64,000 nt of DNA from JAJECS01 sp965243625 (GCA_965243625.1 CBDEVI010000002.1:2728001-2792000); one strand, 5' to 3'. Shown: positions 47,875 to 58,573, numbered from the stretch's first letter. The notes: generated by a model from the letters alone, not told the origin. A program made the numbers and translations.

Positions 47875-48285
47875 GGCTGTGGGCTTTGCCCCAACCCGTT
47901 CGCCCTGAGCCAGTCGAAGGGGTTGGCGAACGGATGGGGGCCGATATTTGCCAGGGGTCTTGGTCTGTTGAGAAGTCCTTGACCGCCATCCGCGAGATCT
48001 GAACCGCGCGGAAGAGGCCCCGCGGATGCGGCGGATGCAGCGACGCCGGCGGTTCGCGTCGCTCTGGCAGGCGGCGATGGCAGGGGATTACGCCCAGCCT
48101 GCCGGAGCGACCACGCAGCCACCGCGCGCGGGACCCCCTCACACGGTACGCGAGGATACCATACAAAAGCCGAACAGAGGGGGGATGGAAATGGCGGACT
48201 CAACTTCACCCACTCCCAAAACGTCACCGCTCCGCATCCGTCATTCCCGCGAAGGCGGGAATCCACCAGTCCGTAGACTCCGCGC
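47875..48285. other. Intergenic region between the Prx-like and GIY-YIG genes
   Basis: 411 bp with no gene I can support. About 47899-47937 is a low-complexity stretch (TTCGCCCTGAGCCAGTCGAA) of a kind seen as a dispersed repeat in other genomes. Repeat A copy 7 is at 48239-48268. Nothing recognisable between 47940 and 48230. Confidence 0.5.
48239..48268 (+). repeat. Dispersed intergenic repeat A, copy 7 (left arm only)
   Basis: CGTCATTCCCGCGAAGG then CGGGAATCCACC, ending 17 bp before the next gene. Confidence 0.8.
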
Positions 48286-48573
48286 ATGAAGACCCCGTGC
48301 GTCTACATGCTCGCCAGCAAGCCCTTCGGGACGCTTTACATCGGGGTGACCTCCAACCTAGTCCAGCGCGTCTGGCAGCACAAACAGTCATTGGTCGACG
48401 GCTTCACCAAGCAATACGGAATTCGGCGGCTCGTGTGGTACGAGGCGCACGACACCATGGAGAGCGCCATTGGCCGGGAGAAGGCGCTCAAGAGGTGGGA
48501 TCGCGCGTGGAAGATTCGATTGATTGAGGAAGGCAATCCGGACTGGGTGGATCTGTACAGCGAGATCGTGTGA
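48286..48573 (+). CDS. GIY-YIG nuclease-domain protein
   Basis: 95 aa from ATG 48286. VYMLASKPFGTLYIGVTSNL (a GIY-YIG-like pair of strands), RVWQHKQSLVDGFTKQYG, RLVWYEAHDTMESAIGREKA, LKRWDRAWKIRLIE is the whole single-domain form related to E. coli YhbQ/UvrC N-terminus. The catalytic Tyr, Arg and Glu positions are all present. Biological role unknown; it is flanked by repeat A on both sides. Confidence 0.92.
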   Translation: MKTPCVYMLASKPFGTLYIGVTSNLVQRVWQHKQSLVDGFTKQYGIRRLVWYEAHDTMESAIGREKALKRWDRAWKIRLIEEGNPDWVDLYSEIV

Positions 48574-48583
48574 AGTGGATTGC

Positions 48584-48700
48584 CGATCCCCGCCGGCGGA
48601 GACGTTTGCACAACGAGGCCAAGCTTGACGAAGACCGGGTGAATCCTTCCCGCCACCAGGTTCAGTGAAGGGTGGATTCCCGCCTTCGCGGGAATGACGA
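48584..48700 (-). repeat. Dispersed intergenic repeat A, copy 8 (reverse)
   Basis: CCGATCCCCGCCGGCGGAG, then GTTTGCACAAC, GACCGGGTGAATCC, TTCAGTGAAGGGTGGATTCC and CGCCTTCGCGGGAATGACG. Confidence 0.75.
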
Positions 48701-48763
48701 ATTCTGGCTCGGCTGGCTTCTGCGGGATGCCGAGTGGAGTTCTGCCTCCCGTGCCTTTGCCAC

Positions 48764-49513
48764 CTACCTCTCCCAGGGCTCCTGCAGAAAGTCCCGATCG
48801 ATGACCCCGAAGTCCTCGGTGAAGTCCGACTCGGCGTAGAACGCCCCCGTGAACTCGCGCGGCTCGAGCGCCGTCACGTCGAACACCGGCGACGGGCGGA
48901 ACTCCACGACTCCGTCGCCCGCGCGGCTCACGTGGACCACCGTGCCCGCGGACTGGCGACCGCCGGACACCAGTTGCAGCACGTCGAGGCCGTCGCCGTC
49001 GGCGCGGGGGATCACCTTGAGTCGCCACATCGGCGTCAGGTCCGGCAGATCGGCGGGCTCGCACGGCAGGTAAGCCGTCGAGCGCACGGCGGCAATGTCT
49101 ACCCCGCCGACCGAGGCGGTGGTGGCCATCACCCGCTCCGCCTGCTCCACGCGCATGTCGGCCCAGACCTTGGGGGTGCCCCAGATCTCGCGGCCCGCCG
49201 GAATGCTCCCGCGCGAGTTCACGTACTGCACCACGACGTAATAGCCCGACTGTCCGTCAAATTGGCAGCCCGCCGCGACGACGATGGCCTGAAACGCGCC
49301 GTAGTGGCTCGACCACGGCGCATCCACGCCGATGGCGGCGCAGTCGCCGTCGGGCGCCGGCGTCAGGCATTCGGGCAGCAGATCGGCCACGCGGCCCGGG
49401 TCCGCGCGGAACAGCACCGTCTGCGCGCGCATCCCGCGGTATCGCGCGGGTGGGCGCGGAAAGTAGGGCGAGGACACGGGCATCCCGTCAATCCGGCTCA
49501 GGGGAATGGGCAT
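48764..49513 (-). CDS. Acetoacetate decarboxylase-family protein
   Basis: 249 aa from ATG 49513 (a GGGAGA element lies upstream). YFPRPPARYRGMRAQTVLFR, then VADLLPECLTPAPDG, SGYYVVVQYVNSRG and GREIWGTPKVWADM with the Schiff-base Lys (GxPK) of acetoacetate decarboxylase. The C-terminal part resembles ADC as well. The real substrate is unknown; ADC-family members act on other beta-keto acids too. It is divergent from pckA. Confidence 0.78.
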   Translation of the reverse strand: MPIPLSRIDGMPVSSPYFPRPPARYRGMRAQTVLFRADPGRVADLLPECLTPAPDGDCAAIGVDAPWSSHYGAFQAIVVAAGCQFDGQSGYYVVVQYVNSRGSIPAGREIWGTPKVWADMRVEQAERVMATTASVGGVDIAAVRSTAYLPCEPADLPDLTPMWRLKVIPRADGDGLDVLQLVSGGRQSAGTVVHVSRAGDGVVEFRPSPVFDVTALEPREFTGAFYAESDFTEDFGVIDRDFLQEPWER

Positions 49514-49692
49514 GCACCGTCTCCCGTCAAATGCGCTGCGTCGCATTGTGGACAGCGCCTCATCCAGCGGCAACCATCGCTCGCCTGCGGGAATCTGTAC
49601 CATCGGTGGGCCGGATGGCAGCTTCGTCCGGTTGTGGCGCACGGCCCCGTGGGCCGACCAGGCGCCCGCCACCAAACTCAGGAGGCCGTTTC

Positions 49693-51300
<1,608 letters not shown>

Positions 51301-51328
51301 CGCGGCGCTGCCGGGGAGCTGAGGCCGC

Positions 51329-51922
51329 TTAGGGGATCGCCAGGCCGACGATCGCGGTTGTCACGGCGGTCATGACGAAGAACGCGATGACGCTGACGAC
51401 CATCGTCCCGGCGGCCTGGCCATCGGTTAGTCGCATGGACTCGCGGATCGCGACGAAGCCGGTCGCCAATACCCAAAACAGCACGCCGACCTGAATGATG
51501 AGTCCAAGGACGGGGATGAACAGCGTCACGCCGAGGACGCTTGGCGTCTGCGCGAATCCGATGGCCCGCGCGACCTCCAGGAACTGCACGTCCTGACTGT
51601 CTTGGGCGATCATTCGCGTGCCGACGTACCAGGCGACGACCGACCACGCCAGCCAGGCAATGATGGCCAGGATTGGGCCGATGATGAGCAGCAGAATGCC
51701 CAAGGACGACCCGCCGTCAGCTTCGGCCGTGACGCCAAGCCAGGTGAGGTCCGGCGGTCCGATCTGATCGCTGATGAACGCCGCCAGGGCCGTGATGACG
51801 ACGACCGCCACCGCCTGGCGCGTCGCCGTGACGTCCGCCGCGACCTCCGCGTAGAGACCCCGGTGGAGCTTTGCCGCGCGGACCATCCGATTGGCGAGCA
51901 GACGCAGCGTCGCGTCGTCCAT
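51329..51922 (-). CDS. Yip1-domain membrane protein
   Basis: 197 aa. Residues 1-45 are cytoplasmic; then AVAVVVITALAAFISDQI, SLGILLLIIGPILAIIAWLA, ARAIGFAQTPSVLGVTLFIP, LGLIIQVGVLFWVLATGFVA and GTMVVSVIAFFVMTAV suggest five membrane segments. ARAIGFAQTPS-VLG is the fingerprint of Yip1/DUF1282. Function unknown. It follows nrdJ downstream on the same strand, 36 bp away. Confidence 0.75.
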   Translation of the reverse strand: MDDATLRLLANRMVRAAKLHRGLYAEVAADVTATRQAVAVVVITALAAFISDQIGPPDLTWLGVTAEADGGSSLGILLLIIGPILAIIAWLAWSVVAWYVGTRMIAQDSQDVQFLEVARAIGFAQTPSVLGVTLFIPVLGLIIQVGVLFWVLATGFVAIRESMRLTDGQAAGTMVVSVIAFFVMTAVTTAIVGLAIP

Positions 51923-51958
51923 TGGCCTACGCCGCCGTGCGGCCGCCGCCGGTCGAGG

Positions 51959-54616
51959 TCAGCCGCAGTCGCTGTAACCGCATGAGATGCACTTGAGGCA
52001 TCCCTCCGCCGACACCAGGTGGCTGCTGCCGCAGGAGGGGCAGGCGCCGGCGAACGACATGCCCGCGGCCGCCGACATCGTCGGCTGCGCCTCGGCGTGT
52101 CCCATGGCCGCCGAGCCTGCCGGCGAGGCCGGCACGGCGGCGGCAACCGGCACGTGCTCCGACCGGTCGCCTTCCAGCGTCACGCTCGGCGGGGCATAGG
52201 TGCCTTCGCCCTGCAGGTCGACCATGGGCACGTAGCCCTCGGGCTGCGAGCTCATGCGCAGCGCGACGACTTGCGCGATCGCGTCGCCGCACGAGAGAAC
52301 GCGGGTGGGCCCGAATCCGGTCGGCCGGTGGCACGTGATGCCGCGCAGGTGGCTGTGGACGACGTCCACGGGCGCGCCCGAGCGCAGCGCCAGCGAGACG
52401 AGCCGTCCAATGGCCTCCGTTTGCGCCGCCGCGCACCCGCCGGCCTTGCCCAACGTGGCGAATAGCTCGAACGGGGACCCGCGCTCGTCGTCGTTCACGG
52501 TGACGAACAGCGGTCCGCACCCGGTGCGGATGCGCGTGGTGGTGCCGCGAATCTGGTCCGGCCGTTCCCGTTCCTGCGCCGCAACCATCGGTAGCGGCTC
52601 GGGAGCGGCGGCCGGCGGAGCCGGCGCTGGCGCCGGCGCTGGTGCAGGCGCGGGATGCCCGTTGGACACCTCGGCCGGCGCGACGGCGTGGCCGTTGGTG
52701 GCCGGCTCGACCGCTGCCGGGGCCTCCTCGGCCGGAGCGTCGTCCCGCCGGGTCTTATCGCCCGAGTCGCTCGTGGTCAGCACCTGCAGGTCACGGCTGC
52801 CGTCGCGATAGACCGTCACGCCCTTGCATCCCAGCGTGTAGGCGAGGCGATAGCCGCGCTCCACGTCTTCCCGCGTCGCCTCATAGGGGAAGTTGATGGT
52901 CTTGGACACGGCGTTCTCGGTGTGGCGCTGGAACGCCGCCTGCACCCGGATGTGCCAATCCGGCGTCACGTCGTGCGCCGTCACGAAGAGGCGGCGGGCC
53001 TCCTCGGGAACCGTCTCCAACGCCTGCCGCGCCGAGTCCGGCGTGTGCTCGGTGATGCGCAAGCTGCCGTGGTTGTCGGTGATGGCGTCCAGCAGCGCGT
53101 CGCTGTAGAACCTGTGCGCGCGGGCGTACTGCTCGAACTGCGGGTTGACGTAGCGCAGCGAGGTGGCCGCGTTGTCGTCGCCGTCGCGCATCACGTTCTT
53201 CCAGAAGATCAGCGCGAAGAGCGGCTCGATGCCGCTGGAGCAGTCCGCGATCATGCTGATCGTGCCCGTCGGCGCGATGGTCGTGACGGTGGCGTTGCGC
53301 CGCGGGGCGTGCCCCTGCGAGTCCCAGAGCGAGCCCTCGAAGTTCGGGAACGCGCCGCGCGCCTCGGCCAGCGCCTCGGAGGCGCGCCGGCCTTCGTCGT
53401 TGATGCACTGCATCACCCGCTCGCCCAGCTCCTCCGCCTCGGGGCTGTCGTAGGCGATGCCCAGGGTGAACAGAATGTCCGCCCAGCCCATGATTCCCAG
53501 GCCCACGCGGCGGTTGCCGTGCTTGACGATGGCGTCGATGTCCTCGATCGGGAAGTTCGAGGCCTCCACCATGTCGTCCAGGAAGCGAATGGACAGCCGC
53601 ACGTCGCGGCGCAGCGCGCTCCAGTCGATCGCGGCGCCGTCGGCGGTCAGGTGCTTGGTGAGATTCAGACTGCCGAGCACGCACGCCTCGTAGGGCAGCA
53701 GCGGCTGCTCGCCGCAGGGATTCGTGGTGTCCTGCCGCGCGACCGACGGCGTGGGATTGGTGCGCTCCAGCCGGTCCAGGAAGATCATGCCGGGCTCGCC
53801 GTTCAGCCAGGCGCCGTCCACCAGCTTGTGCCAGATGTCGGGCGCGCTGGCGCGGGCGGGCGTCTCGGTGGCCGGGTCCACGTGCGTCGCGCCCGTGCGC
53901 GGATTCACCAGGTCGTAGTCCCCGCCGGTTTCCACCGCCGCCATGAAGGCGTCGGTCACGCCAACCGAGATGTTGAAGTTCGCAATCCGCCCGTCGCTGG
54001 TCTTGCAGCGAATGAAGTCTTCGATGTCGGGGTGATCGACGTTGAGGATGCCCATGTTGGCGCCCCGGCGCGTGCCCCCCTGCTTAATCTCGCCGCAGGA
54101 GTAGTCGATCATGGACATGAAGCTCACCGGTCCGCTGGCCACGCCGCCCGAGCTGCGGACGAAGTCGCCGCGCGGCCGGATGCGCGAGAAGTTGAAGCCC
54201 GTGCCGCCGCCCGTCTGGTGAATGATGGCGGCGTTCATGTCCGTGGTCTTGATGCTGCGCAGGTCGTCGTCGATCGGCAGCACGAAGCACGCCGCAAGCT
54301 GGGCGTAGCCGCCGGGCTTGCCCGCGTTCATCAGGCAGGGGCTGTTGGGCACGAATCGCAGCCCGCGCAGCAGCCCGTACATGTCGTCGAAGAGCTCGCG
54401 ATGGCCGGCGTCGTCCACCCAGTCCCGCTCACGCTCGACGTCGATCACACCGCGCGTCACGCGCTCGAAAAACTGGTCGACGTCTTCAATGGGATGGTCC
54501 ACGCGGTCCTTGAGGAAATAGCGCTTCTTCAGCACGGCAAGAGCGTTGTCGGACAAGGCCGGCCAGGCCGCGACGCTCGGCGGCGTGGTCGGAGCGGTAG
54601 CCCTTGTCTCTAGCAT
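51959..54616 (-). CDS. nrdJ: Vitamin B12-dependent (class II) ribonucleotide reductase
   Basis: 885 aa from ATG 54616 (a second ATG at 54634 is possible; the nearer one has a GGGAAAGG binding site). The reductase core shows FVPNSPCLMNAGKPGGYAQL, GGTGFNFSRIRP, GGTRRGANMGIL, the active-site NPCGEQPLLPYEACVLGSLN (residue about 298), GLGIMGWADILFTL, IAPTGTISMIADCSSGIEP. The C-terminus has a TSCPD domain and the Cys cluster CPSCGSSHLVSAEGCLKCIS (about residues 855-880), which is typical for class II enzymes with a zinc-ribbon tail. It reduces ribonucleotides under aerobic and anaerobic conditions with adenosylcobalamin. Confidence 0.94.
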   Translation of the reverse strand: MLETRATAPTTPPSVAAWPALSDNALAVLKKRYFLKDRVDHPIEDVDQFFERVTRGVIDVERERDWVDDAGHRELFDDMYGLLRGLRFVPNSPCLMNAGKPGGYAQLAACFVLPIDDDLRSIKTTDMNAAIIHQTGGGTGFNFSRIRPRGDFVRSSGGVASGPVSFMSMIDYSCGEIKQGGTRRGANMGILNVDHPDIEDFIRCKTSDGRIANFNISVGVTDAFMAAVETGGDYDLVNPRTGATHVDPATETPARASAPDIWHKLVDGAWLNGEPGMIFLDRLERTNPTPSVARQDTTNPCGEQPLLPYEACVLGSLNLTKHLTADGAAIDWSALRRDVRLSIRFLDDMVEASNFPIEDIDAIVKHGNRRVGLGIMGWADILFTLGIAYDSPEAEELGERVMQCINDEGRRASEALAEARGAFPNFEGSLWDSQGHAPRRNATVTTIAPTGTISMIADCSSGIEPLFALIFWKNVMRDGDDNAATSLRYVNPQFEQYARAHRFYSDALLDAITDNHGSLRITEHTPDSARQALETVPEEARRLFVTAHDVTPDWHIRVQAAFQRHTENAVSKTINFPYEATREDVERGYRLAYTLGCKGVTVYRDGSRDLQVLTTSDSGDKTRRDDAPAEEAPAAVEPATNGHAVAPAEVSNGHPAPAPAPAPAPAPPAAAPEPLPMVAAQERERPDQIRGTTTRIRTGCGPLFVTVNDDERGSPFELFATLGKAGGCAAAQTEAIGRLVSLALRSGAPVDVVHSHLRGITCHRPTGFGPTRVLSCGDAIAQVVALRMSSQPEGYVPMVDLQGEGTYAPPSVTLEGDRSEHVPVAAAVPASPAGSAAMGHAEAQPTMSAAAGMSFAGACPSCGSSHLVSAEGCLKCISCGYSDCG

Positions 54617-54687
54617 CCTTTCCCTCTCCCCCATACGACCGGAAACTCTGCTCCGGCGGAAGCGACGCTGGCTTCCCTGTATTTCAT

Positions 54688-54696
54688 TGTGGACAA
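54688..54696 (-). promoter_or_regulatory. DnaA-box-like site upstream of nrdJ
   Basis: TTGTCCACA on the minus strand, the form of the DnaA box favoured in high-GC genomes, 72 bp before the nrdJ start. DnaA is known to act on nrd promoters in E. coli. Confidence 0.35.
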
Positions 54697-54700
54697 CAAA

Positions 54701-54720
54701 GGCGCTGCGGAGGCAGCGCC
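54701..54720 (-). terminator. Intrinsic terminator of the 54737 gene (C-type hairpin)
   Basis: GGCGCTGC-CTCC-GCAGCGCC on the minus strand (8-bp perfect stem), followed by TTTGTTG. It lies 16 bp after the stop of the 54737-55069 gene and before the start of nrdJ. Confidence 0.6.
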
Positions 54721-54736
54721 CCTACCGAATGACGAA

Positions 54737-55069
54737 CTACGCCCGGTGCGGGCGTCGCGGCATGGAAATCCGGTACGTCGTGCCGCTTGCCGCCGAGGGC
54801 GCCTCGATCAACGAGCCGTCCTCTTCGACCCCGTGATCCAGTTGGGCGCGGACGTGCGCCAGTCCCTCGCGGACGAGGAAGTCGCGCGCGCCCCACGCGC
54901 TCATCGACTCTTCGGGGAACGCGACCGTCATCGAGAAATCCTGCTCATCCCGCCGCAGCCCGAAGAGCACGAGGTCATAGGCCCCGGCTTCCGGAATGAA
55001 CTCGGCGTAATCGATGAAGAAGGATCGCCCGTCACGAGTCTTATGCATCTCCCCGATGATCTGAATCAT
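54737..55069 (-). CDS. Small protein of unknown function
   Basis: 110 aa. It begins MIQIIGEMHKTRDGRSFFID and contains AYDLVLFGLRRDEQDFSMTV, AFPEESMSAWGARDFLVREG and a C-terminal ISMPRRPHRA. The pattern suggests a small alpha/beta protein, but I do not recognise a family. It sits alone between the Trk pair and nrdJ. Confidence 0.55.
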   Translation of the reverse strand: MIQIIGEMHKTRDGRSFFIDYAEFIPEAGAYDLVLFGLRRDEQDFSMTVAFPEESMSAWGARDFLVREGLAHVRAQLDHGVEEDGSLIEAPSAASGTTYRISMPRRPHRA

Positions 55070-55410
55070 GGTTGCCCCGACGTCCCGGCCGCATGCCCGA
55101 GACGAATACCTACGCCTTTCACTACGCCTACGGCGCGGCTGCCCCCCGCGCCGGCCGCAAGATGCGACTCGGTAGGGCGTATGCTACAGCCTTCGGCCAA
55201 TAGTGCACAACATCTAGGTGCGCTGGCGCATCACGACCTATATATGGTGCGTCCACGCTGTGGACATGGCGCTGTCACCAGCAACTGGAATCTTTCGGTC
55301 GAGCAAAGTCTGGCTCGCTTGTATCCGACTTGAAGCGACGCCCGCCCGCGCGACTAGGCGCGAAACAGCCCGTCCATGGCCGTCCACCGACTATCCACAG
55401 GCCGGAGGAT
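55070..55410. other. Intergenic region with weak DnaA-box-like sites
   Basis: 341 bp with no gene. It has two imperfect DnaA-box-like sequences (TGTGGACAT at 55259-55267 and CTATCCACA at 55391-55399), a TATGCT hexamer at about 55189 and a short A/T stretch (CTATATATGG). No origin-like cluster or dnaA/dnaN/gyrB gene is near. Confidence 0.4.
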
Positions 55411-56064
55411 TTATTCGTCGCCGGCGCTGGCGTCCACGATCTCCGCGAGCTGGTCGTCGCGTCCCACCACCACGAGCACGTCGTCGTCCTGCACCCGGTC
55501 GGTCAGCTCCGGCATCACCACCAGTTCGTTGCCGCGCTTGATCGCCAACACGGCAGCGTTGTAGCGCCCGCGCAGGTCCATGCTGGCCAGGGTGCGGCCG
55601 GCGAATTTCGCGACTGGGATCTGGGCGATGCCCAGGTGCGGCAGCAGCTCGAAATAGTCCATCGCGCGCGGGGCCTCGACGGACTGGGCCAGGCGCACGG
55701 CCATCTCCTGCTCGGGGAAGATCACGCGGTCCGCCCCAACCCGCTCCAGGATGGTGCGGTGCACGTCGCTCGACGCCTTGGCGAACACCATCGGCACCTT
55801 GAGGTTCTTGAGATGCGTGGTGATCAGCACGCTGGCCTCGACCTCCGCCATGGCCACGATCGCCAGCTGCACGTCGGGCGCCCCGATCTCGCGGAGCACG
55901 TCCTCGTCGGTGGCGTCGCCGGTCACCGCCGCCTCGATGTCTGGGGCGATGTCTTGCACCTCCCCCTGGTCCTGGTCGATCGCGATCACATCATGGCCCA
56001 AGCGCGTGAGGTTGATGGCCAGGTTGCGGCCGAACCGCCCGAGCCCGGCTACGAGAATGTGCAT
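55411..56064 (-). CDS. trkA: Trk/Ktr potassium uptake regulator (RCK)
   Basis: 217 aa. HILVAGLGRFGRNLAINLTR, then VIAIDQDQGEVQDIA, AAVTGDATDEDVLREIGA, AIVAMAEVEASVLITTHLKN is the RCK_N NAD-binding domain; the RCK_C part follows (AGRTLASMDLRGRYNAAVLA, DDVLVVVGRDDQL). It forms the cytoplasmic gating ring of the K+ transporter whose membrane subunit is the next gene upstream (56086-57531). Confidence 0.9.
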   Translation of the reverse strand: MHILVAGLGRFGRNLAINLTRLGHDVIAIDQDQGEVQDIAPDIEAAVTGDATDEDVLREIGAPDVQLAIVAMAEVEASVLITTHLKNLKVPMVFAKASSDVHRTILERVGADRVIFPEQEMAVRLAQSVEAPRAMDYFELLPHLGIAQIPVAKFAGRTLASMDLRGRYNAAVLAIKRGNELVVMPELTDRVQDDDVLVVVGRDDQLAEIVDASAGDE

Positions 56065-56085
56065 GCGGATACCGCTCGCGGGTGG

Positions 56086-57531
56086 CTAGCCAACTTTGAT
56101 CGTTTCTTCCGGGAACCGGATCAGCTCGGGCCGCTCGCGCGTCACCAGCGCCTGCGCCAGGGTCAGCGCGCCCAGCCGGCCGACGAACATGGCGATCACG
56201 AGCACCGTCTTCGAGACGACCGAGAGGTCGGGCGTGATTCCGGTGGAGTATCCCACTACCGCAAAGGCCGAGATCGACTCGAAGAGGAGGTTGCCCAGCG
56301 GGTGGCCCGACTCGCGCTCGGCCACGCTCATCACCAGCGTGGCGAGGAACACGGCCATCGCCGACAGCAGCACCACGGTGAGCGCCCGCGTCACCGAGAC
56401 CGTGGCGATGGTGCGACCGAACGCCGTGGGCGAGCGGTGTCCTCGAATGTGGGAGACGGCGGCCACGGCCAGCACGCCCACCGTGTTGAGCGTGACGCCG
56501 CCGGCCACCGACGCCGAGGCCCCGCCGATGAACATCAGCAGCATGATGGCGGTCCACGCGTCCAGTCCCAGCGCGCCCAGGTCGACCGTCGACAGGCCCG
56601 CGGTGCGATTGATGGTGTGAAAGGCGGCCGTGACCGTCCGCCCGCCCAGGTCGTCGTCCGCGATCGCGCCGCCGAAGGTCGGCGTGAGAATCCACAAGAC
56701 CACGAATCCGACCAGGGACACGACGAGCATGGTGGTCAGCACCAGCTTGCTCTCCAGCGAGAGGCGGCGCCACGAGCGCCGGCGCAGCCCGTCGAAAATC
56801 ACCGTGAATCCCACGCCGCCGAGGACGCTGAGGACGCCAAACGTGGCCAGGATGTTGGTGGCGTCCACCAGGCGGCCCATGCTGGCGGTGCCGGGCTCCA
56901 CGTTGAACCCGGCATTGGTAAAGGCCGAGATCGCGTGGAAGGCCGACCACCACAGGGGATTCTCGATGGCCGTGTCGCCGGTCGCGTACCAGAGCACGAA
57001 TCCGAACCCGACGGCCTCGGCGAACAGCGTCAACGCGGCGACGCGCCAGATTAGCCCCAGCAGTCCGCCGGGCTGGTCGAGGCCCAACGGCTGACCGAAC
57101 AGCAGATGCTCGCGCGACGAGGTGCGCCGCCCGGCCAGCGTCAGGATCACCACCGCGCCGGTCACGAATCCGAGCGCGCCGACCTGGATCAGCGCCAGGA
57201 TCACGCCCTCGCCGAAGGCGGTCCAATGGTCCGCGGTGGACACGACGGTCAAACCCGTCACACATACGGCCGAGGTGGCGGTGAAGAGCGCCGTGATGAG
57301 GTCGGTGCCGCCGCTCTCGCTGGCGAAGGGCAGCATCAGCAAGATGGTGCCGACGGTGATCAGGCCCGCAAAGCCCGCGGCCAGGGTCACGCCCGGCCGC
57401 GCGGTGCCGGGCGCGCGGGCGCGCTTGCCGGCTTGCAGGCGTTGCGTCGCCCGGCGGCGCAGCGTGACCACGCGGTCCGACAGCCCCAGGGGCTCGGGGA
57501 TGCCCGGCGCACCGCGACGGCTAACGCTCAT
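56086..57531 (-). CDS. trkH: Potassium transporter membrane subunit (TrkH/KtrB)
   Basis: 481 aa from ATG 57531. The four P-loop repeats of the TrkH/KtrB family are visible: LFTATSAVCVTGLTVVSTAD, the second in SAFHAISAFTNAGFNVEPG, the third in AAFHTINRTAGLSTVDLGAL, the fourth in SAFAVVGYSTGITPDLS, each with the K+-selectivity Gly. Eight membrane segments are expected. It lies 21 bp before trkA on the same strand, in the order trkH-trkA. Confidence 0.92.
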   Translation of the reverse strand: MSVSRRGAPGIPEPLGLSDRVVTLRRRATQRLQAGKRARAPGTARPGVTLAAGFAGLITVGTILLMLPFASESGGTDLITALFTATSAVCVTGLTVVSTADHWTAFGEGVILALIQVGALGFVTGAVVILTLAGRRTSSREHLLFGQPLGLDQPGGLLGLIWRVAALTLFAEAVGFGFVLWYATGDTAIENPLWWSAFHAISAFTNAGFNVEPGTASMGRLVDATNILATFGVLSVLGGVGFTVIFDGLRRRSWRRLSLESKLVLTTMLVVSLVGFVVLWILTPTFGGAIADDDLGGRTVTAAFHTINRTAGLSTVDLGALGLDAWTAIMLLMFIGGASASVAGGVTLNTVGVLAVAAVSHIRGHRSPTAFGRTIATVSVTRALTVVLLSAMAVFLATLVMSVAERESGHPLGNLLFESISAFAVVGYSTGITPDLSVVSKTVLVIAMFVGRLGALTLAQALVTRERPELIRFPEETIKVG

Positions 57532-57696
57532 CCCACCCCCAAATTCCGACGCCGCGGTGCGGCCGTCACGGTCCGCATGATGTCTCGCGCCGGACCATGA
57601 TGCGCCGTTTGACGCGCGGCGCAACCCGTGTACCAGGGAGCGACGCGGTGCGGTCGCTACGGCTGCGGCGCGAACGGCGCTGGGACGGCGCGCGGT

Positions 57697-58506
57697 CTAC
57701 TCGAAGGCGAAGTTGGCCCGCACCACGGCGCGGATGGTCACCTGTCCCGGAGGCGTCGGCGCGGCTAGCTTCGCCTGCGCCGGATCTTCCTTCTTGGTAA
57801 TGGCCGGGAATACATCGACCTGTTCTTGAATGTTGATCAAGCCCGCCACCCGGCCCTGCAGCGCCTCGGCGATGGCCCGGGCCTTGGTGGCGGCGGCGAT
57901 GGTTGCCAGGCGCAGCGCGTCCTCGGTGTGCGCCCCCTCGTCGGTCAGGGTGTAGGTCAGCGAGTGCAAGGCGTCGGCGCCGGCCGCGAATCCCGCGTCC
58001 ACCACGTCCGCCGCGCGATCGAGCTTTGCGACGCGAATCCTGATCGTCGTTCTGGCGGTGTAGCCGGCCGGGGCGCCTGCCCGCTCCTTGGTCTGATTGT
58101 TAGGCGTCAGGCCGACAACGCCGACCTGAACGTCATGGTCGTTGAGGCCGAGGTCGTCGAGGTCTCGGATGGCCTCCACCACGGCGCCGGCGGCCTCTTG
58201 CGCATCGGCCCCCGCCGCCGCGGCCGAGGCCGCATTGGCCTCGACGCTGAAGACGACGATGGCCAGATCCGGCGTGCGCTCCAACTCCCCCACGCCGACG
58301 ACGTGCACACCCTGCGGCTGCTCTGGCGGCAAGAATTGCGGCAGGCCGCCAACGTCAACGGTGGCCGAGACTTCTTCTTCCTCGGGGATCGCCCCCGCCT
58401 GGAACTGCTGCAGCGCCAGGAATCCCAGGATCACGAGCGCCGCCACCAGCGCGACGATGAGGCCGATCTGGTAGATCCACGGAAGCCGCCGGAACAGCGC
58501 AAACAC
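57697..58506 (-). CDS. SIMPL-domain (DUF541) protein, membrane anchored
   Basis: 269 aa. One N-terminal membrane segment (IYQIGLIVALVAALVILGFL) is followed by a SIMPL domain: VHVVGVGELERTPDLAIVVF, SVEANAASAAAAGADAQEAA and a long helical segment, ALHSLTYTLTDEGAHTEDAL, RAIAEALQGRVAGLINIQEQ. The protein is extracytoplasmic. SIMPL proteins are implicated in surface stress and signalling, without a defined activity. Confidence 0.78.
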   Translation of the reverse strand: MFALFRRLPWIYQIGLIVALVAALVILGFLALQQFQAGAIPEEEEVSATVDVGGLPQFLPPEQPQGVHVVGVGELERTPDLAIVVFSVEANAASAAAAGADAQEAAGAVVEAIRDLDDLGLNDHDVQVGVVGLTPNNQTKERAGAPAGYTARTTIRIRVAKLDRAADVVDAGFAAGADALHSLTYTLTDEGAHTEDALRLATIAAATKARAIAEALQGRVAGLINIQEQVDVFPAITKKEDPAQAKLAAPTPPGQVTIRAVVRANFAFE

Positions 58507-58573
58507 GGGCTAGGCCTGTCGATTCAGGGGCGGAGGCGGCCGGCGCCGCGCGGGGAGCATAGAAAGGCGCGGC

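Noticed and set aside
47940..48230. Small structured RNA (SRP or RNase P)
   Set aside because: None of the conserved SRP or RNase P sequence motifs could be found in either strand.
54616..54740. Cobalamin riboswitch upstream of nrdJ
   Set aside because: The gap is only about 120 bp, holds a terminator and a DnaA-like box, and shows no B12-box sequence.
55070..55410. Replication origin
   Set aside because: Only two imperfect DnaA-like boxes and a short A/T stretch; no cluster, and no dnaA, dnaN or gyrB nearby.
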